A stretch of DNA of 14,624 bases from NCBI GenBank assembly GCA_035275625.1, contig DATEMK010000007.1:1-14624 (forward strand), read 5' to 3'. Shown one piece after another: positions 14,611 to 14,624 of this stretch. The position numbers and the translations under genes are program-made. The notes below the pieces were generated by a model. It had not been told where the DNA came from and made no database searches. It saw nothing but the letters and a program-made list of their open reading frames with translations. The stretch comes from DATEMK01 sp035275625. GTDB lineage: Bacteria > Bacteroidota > Bacteroidia > AKYH767-A > OLB10. Position 1 is the stretch's first letter, and each line of letters starts with the position of its first letter.

Positions 14611-14624
14611 TATGTAGCTAATCC

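Overview
The window looks like a piece of a Bacteroidota chromosome, probably from an environmental or metagenome-derived genome. Three large secreted proteins end in, or lead up to, a type IX secretion system (T9SS) type A C-terminal sorting domain. There are no clear Shine-Dalgarno sequences, at least one upstream region carries a TAnnTTTG -7 box typical of Bacteroidota, and intergenic DNA is AT-rich. No housekeeping protein operon is present; the region is accessory and surface-oriented.

Layout. Positions 1-5601 hold three minus-strand genes for secreted beta-propeller proteins: a propeller protein cut by the window edge (1-1336), a second protein of the same repeat family (1439-3034), and an Asp-box/sortilin-like propeller with a T9SS tail (3085-5601). 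A strong hairpin terminator (1378-1407) lies between the first two. A divergent spacer with two GC-rich hairpins leads to a third member of the repeat family on the plus strand (5889-8525). A GT-C-type multispanning membrane protein lies on the minus strand (8573-9913). Next is a hicBA toxin-antitoxin pair on the plus strand, with hicB intact (10060-10272) and hicA interrupted by a single TGA at codon 6 (10269-10475). A 1114-residue FG-GAP/ASPIC lipoprotein follows on the minus strand (10526-13870).

The right end (about 13950-14624) is the most unusual part. An intact tRNA-Arg(CCU) gene (14125-14196) is followed 9 bases later by a small GIY-YIG endonuclease gene (14206-14445). The pair is bracketed by two truncated copies of the same tRNA. 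Both copies keep only the 5' part through the anticodon arm, and both carry a 20-nt palindrome at exactly the same tRNA position (between nt 26 and 27). The left copy has a second, 32-nt hairpin in its D-loop. The stop codon of the GIY-YIG gene lies inside the right tRNA fragment. More short palindromes follow to the window end. The arrangement looks like a tRNA-linked GIY-YIG mobile unit with REP-like hairpins. This is inferred from structure only.

How the genes relate. The three repeat-family proteins each contain exactly seven repeats, and the lipoprotein contains seven Ca2+-type DxDxDG motifs on each side of its ASPIC domain. The window therefore encodes several probable seven-bladed propellers displayed on or released from the cell surface. 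No ligand or pathway can be deduced.
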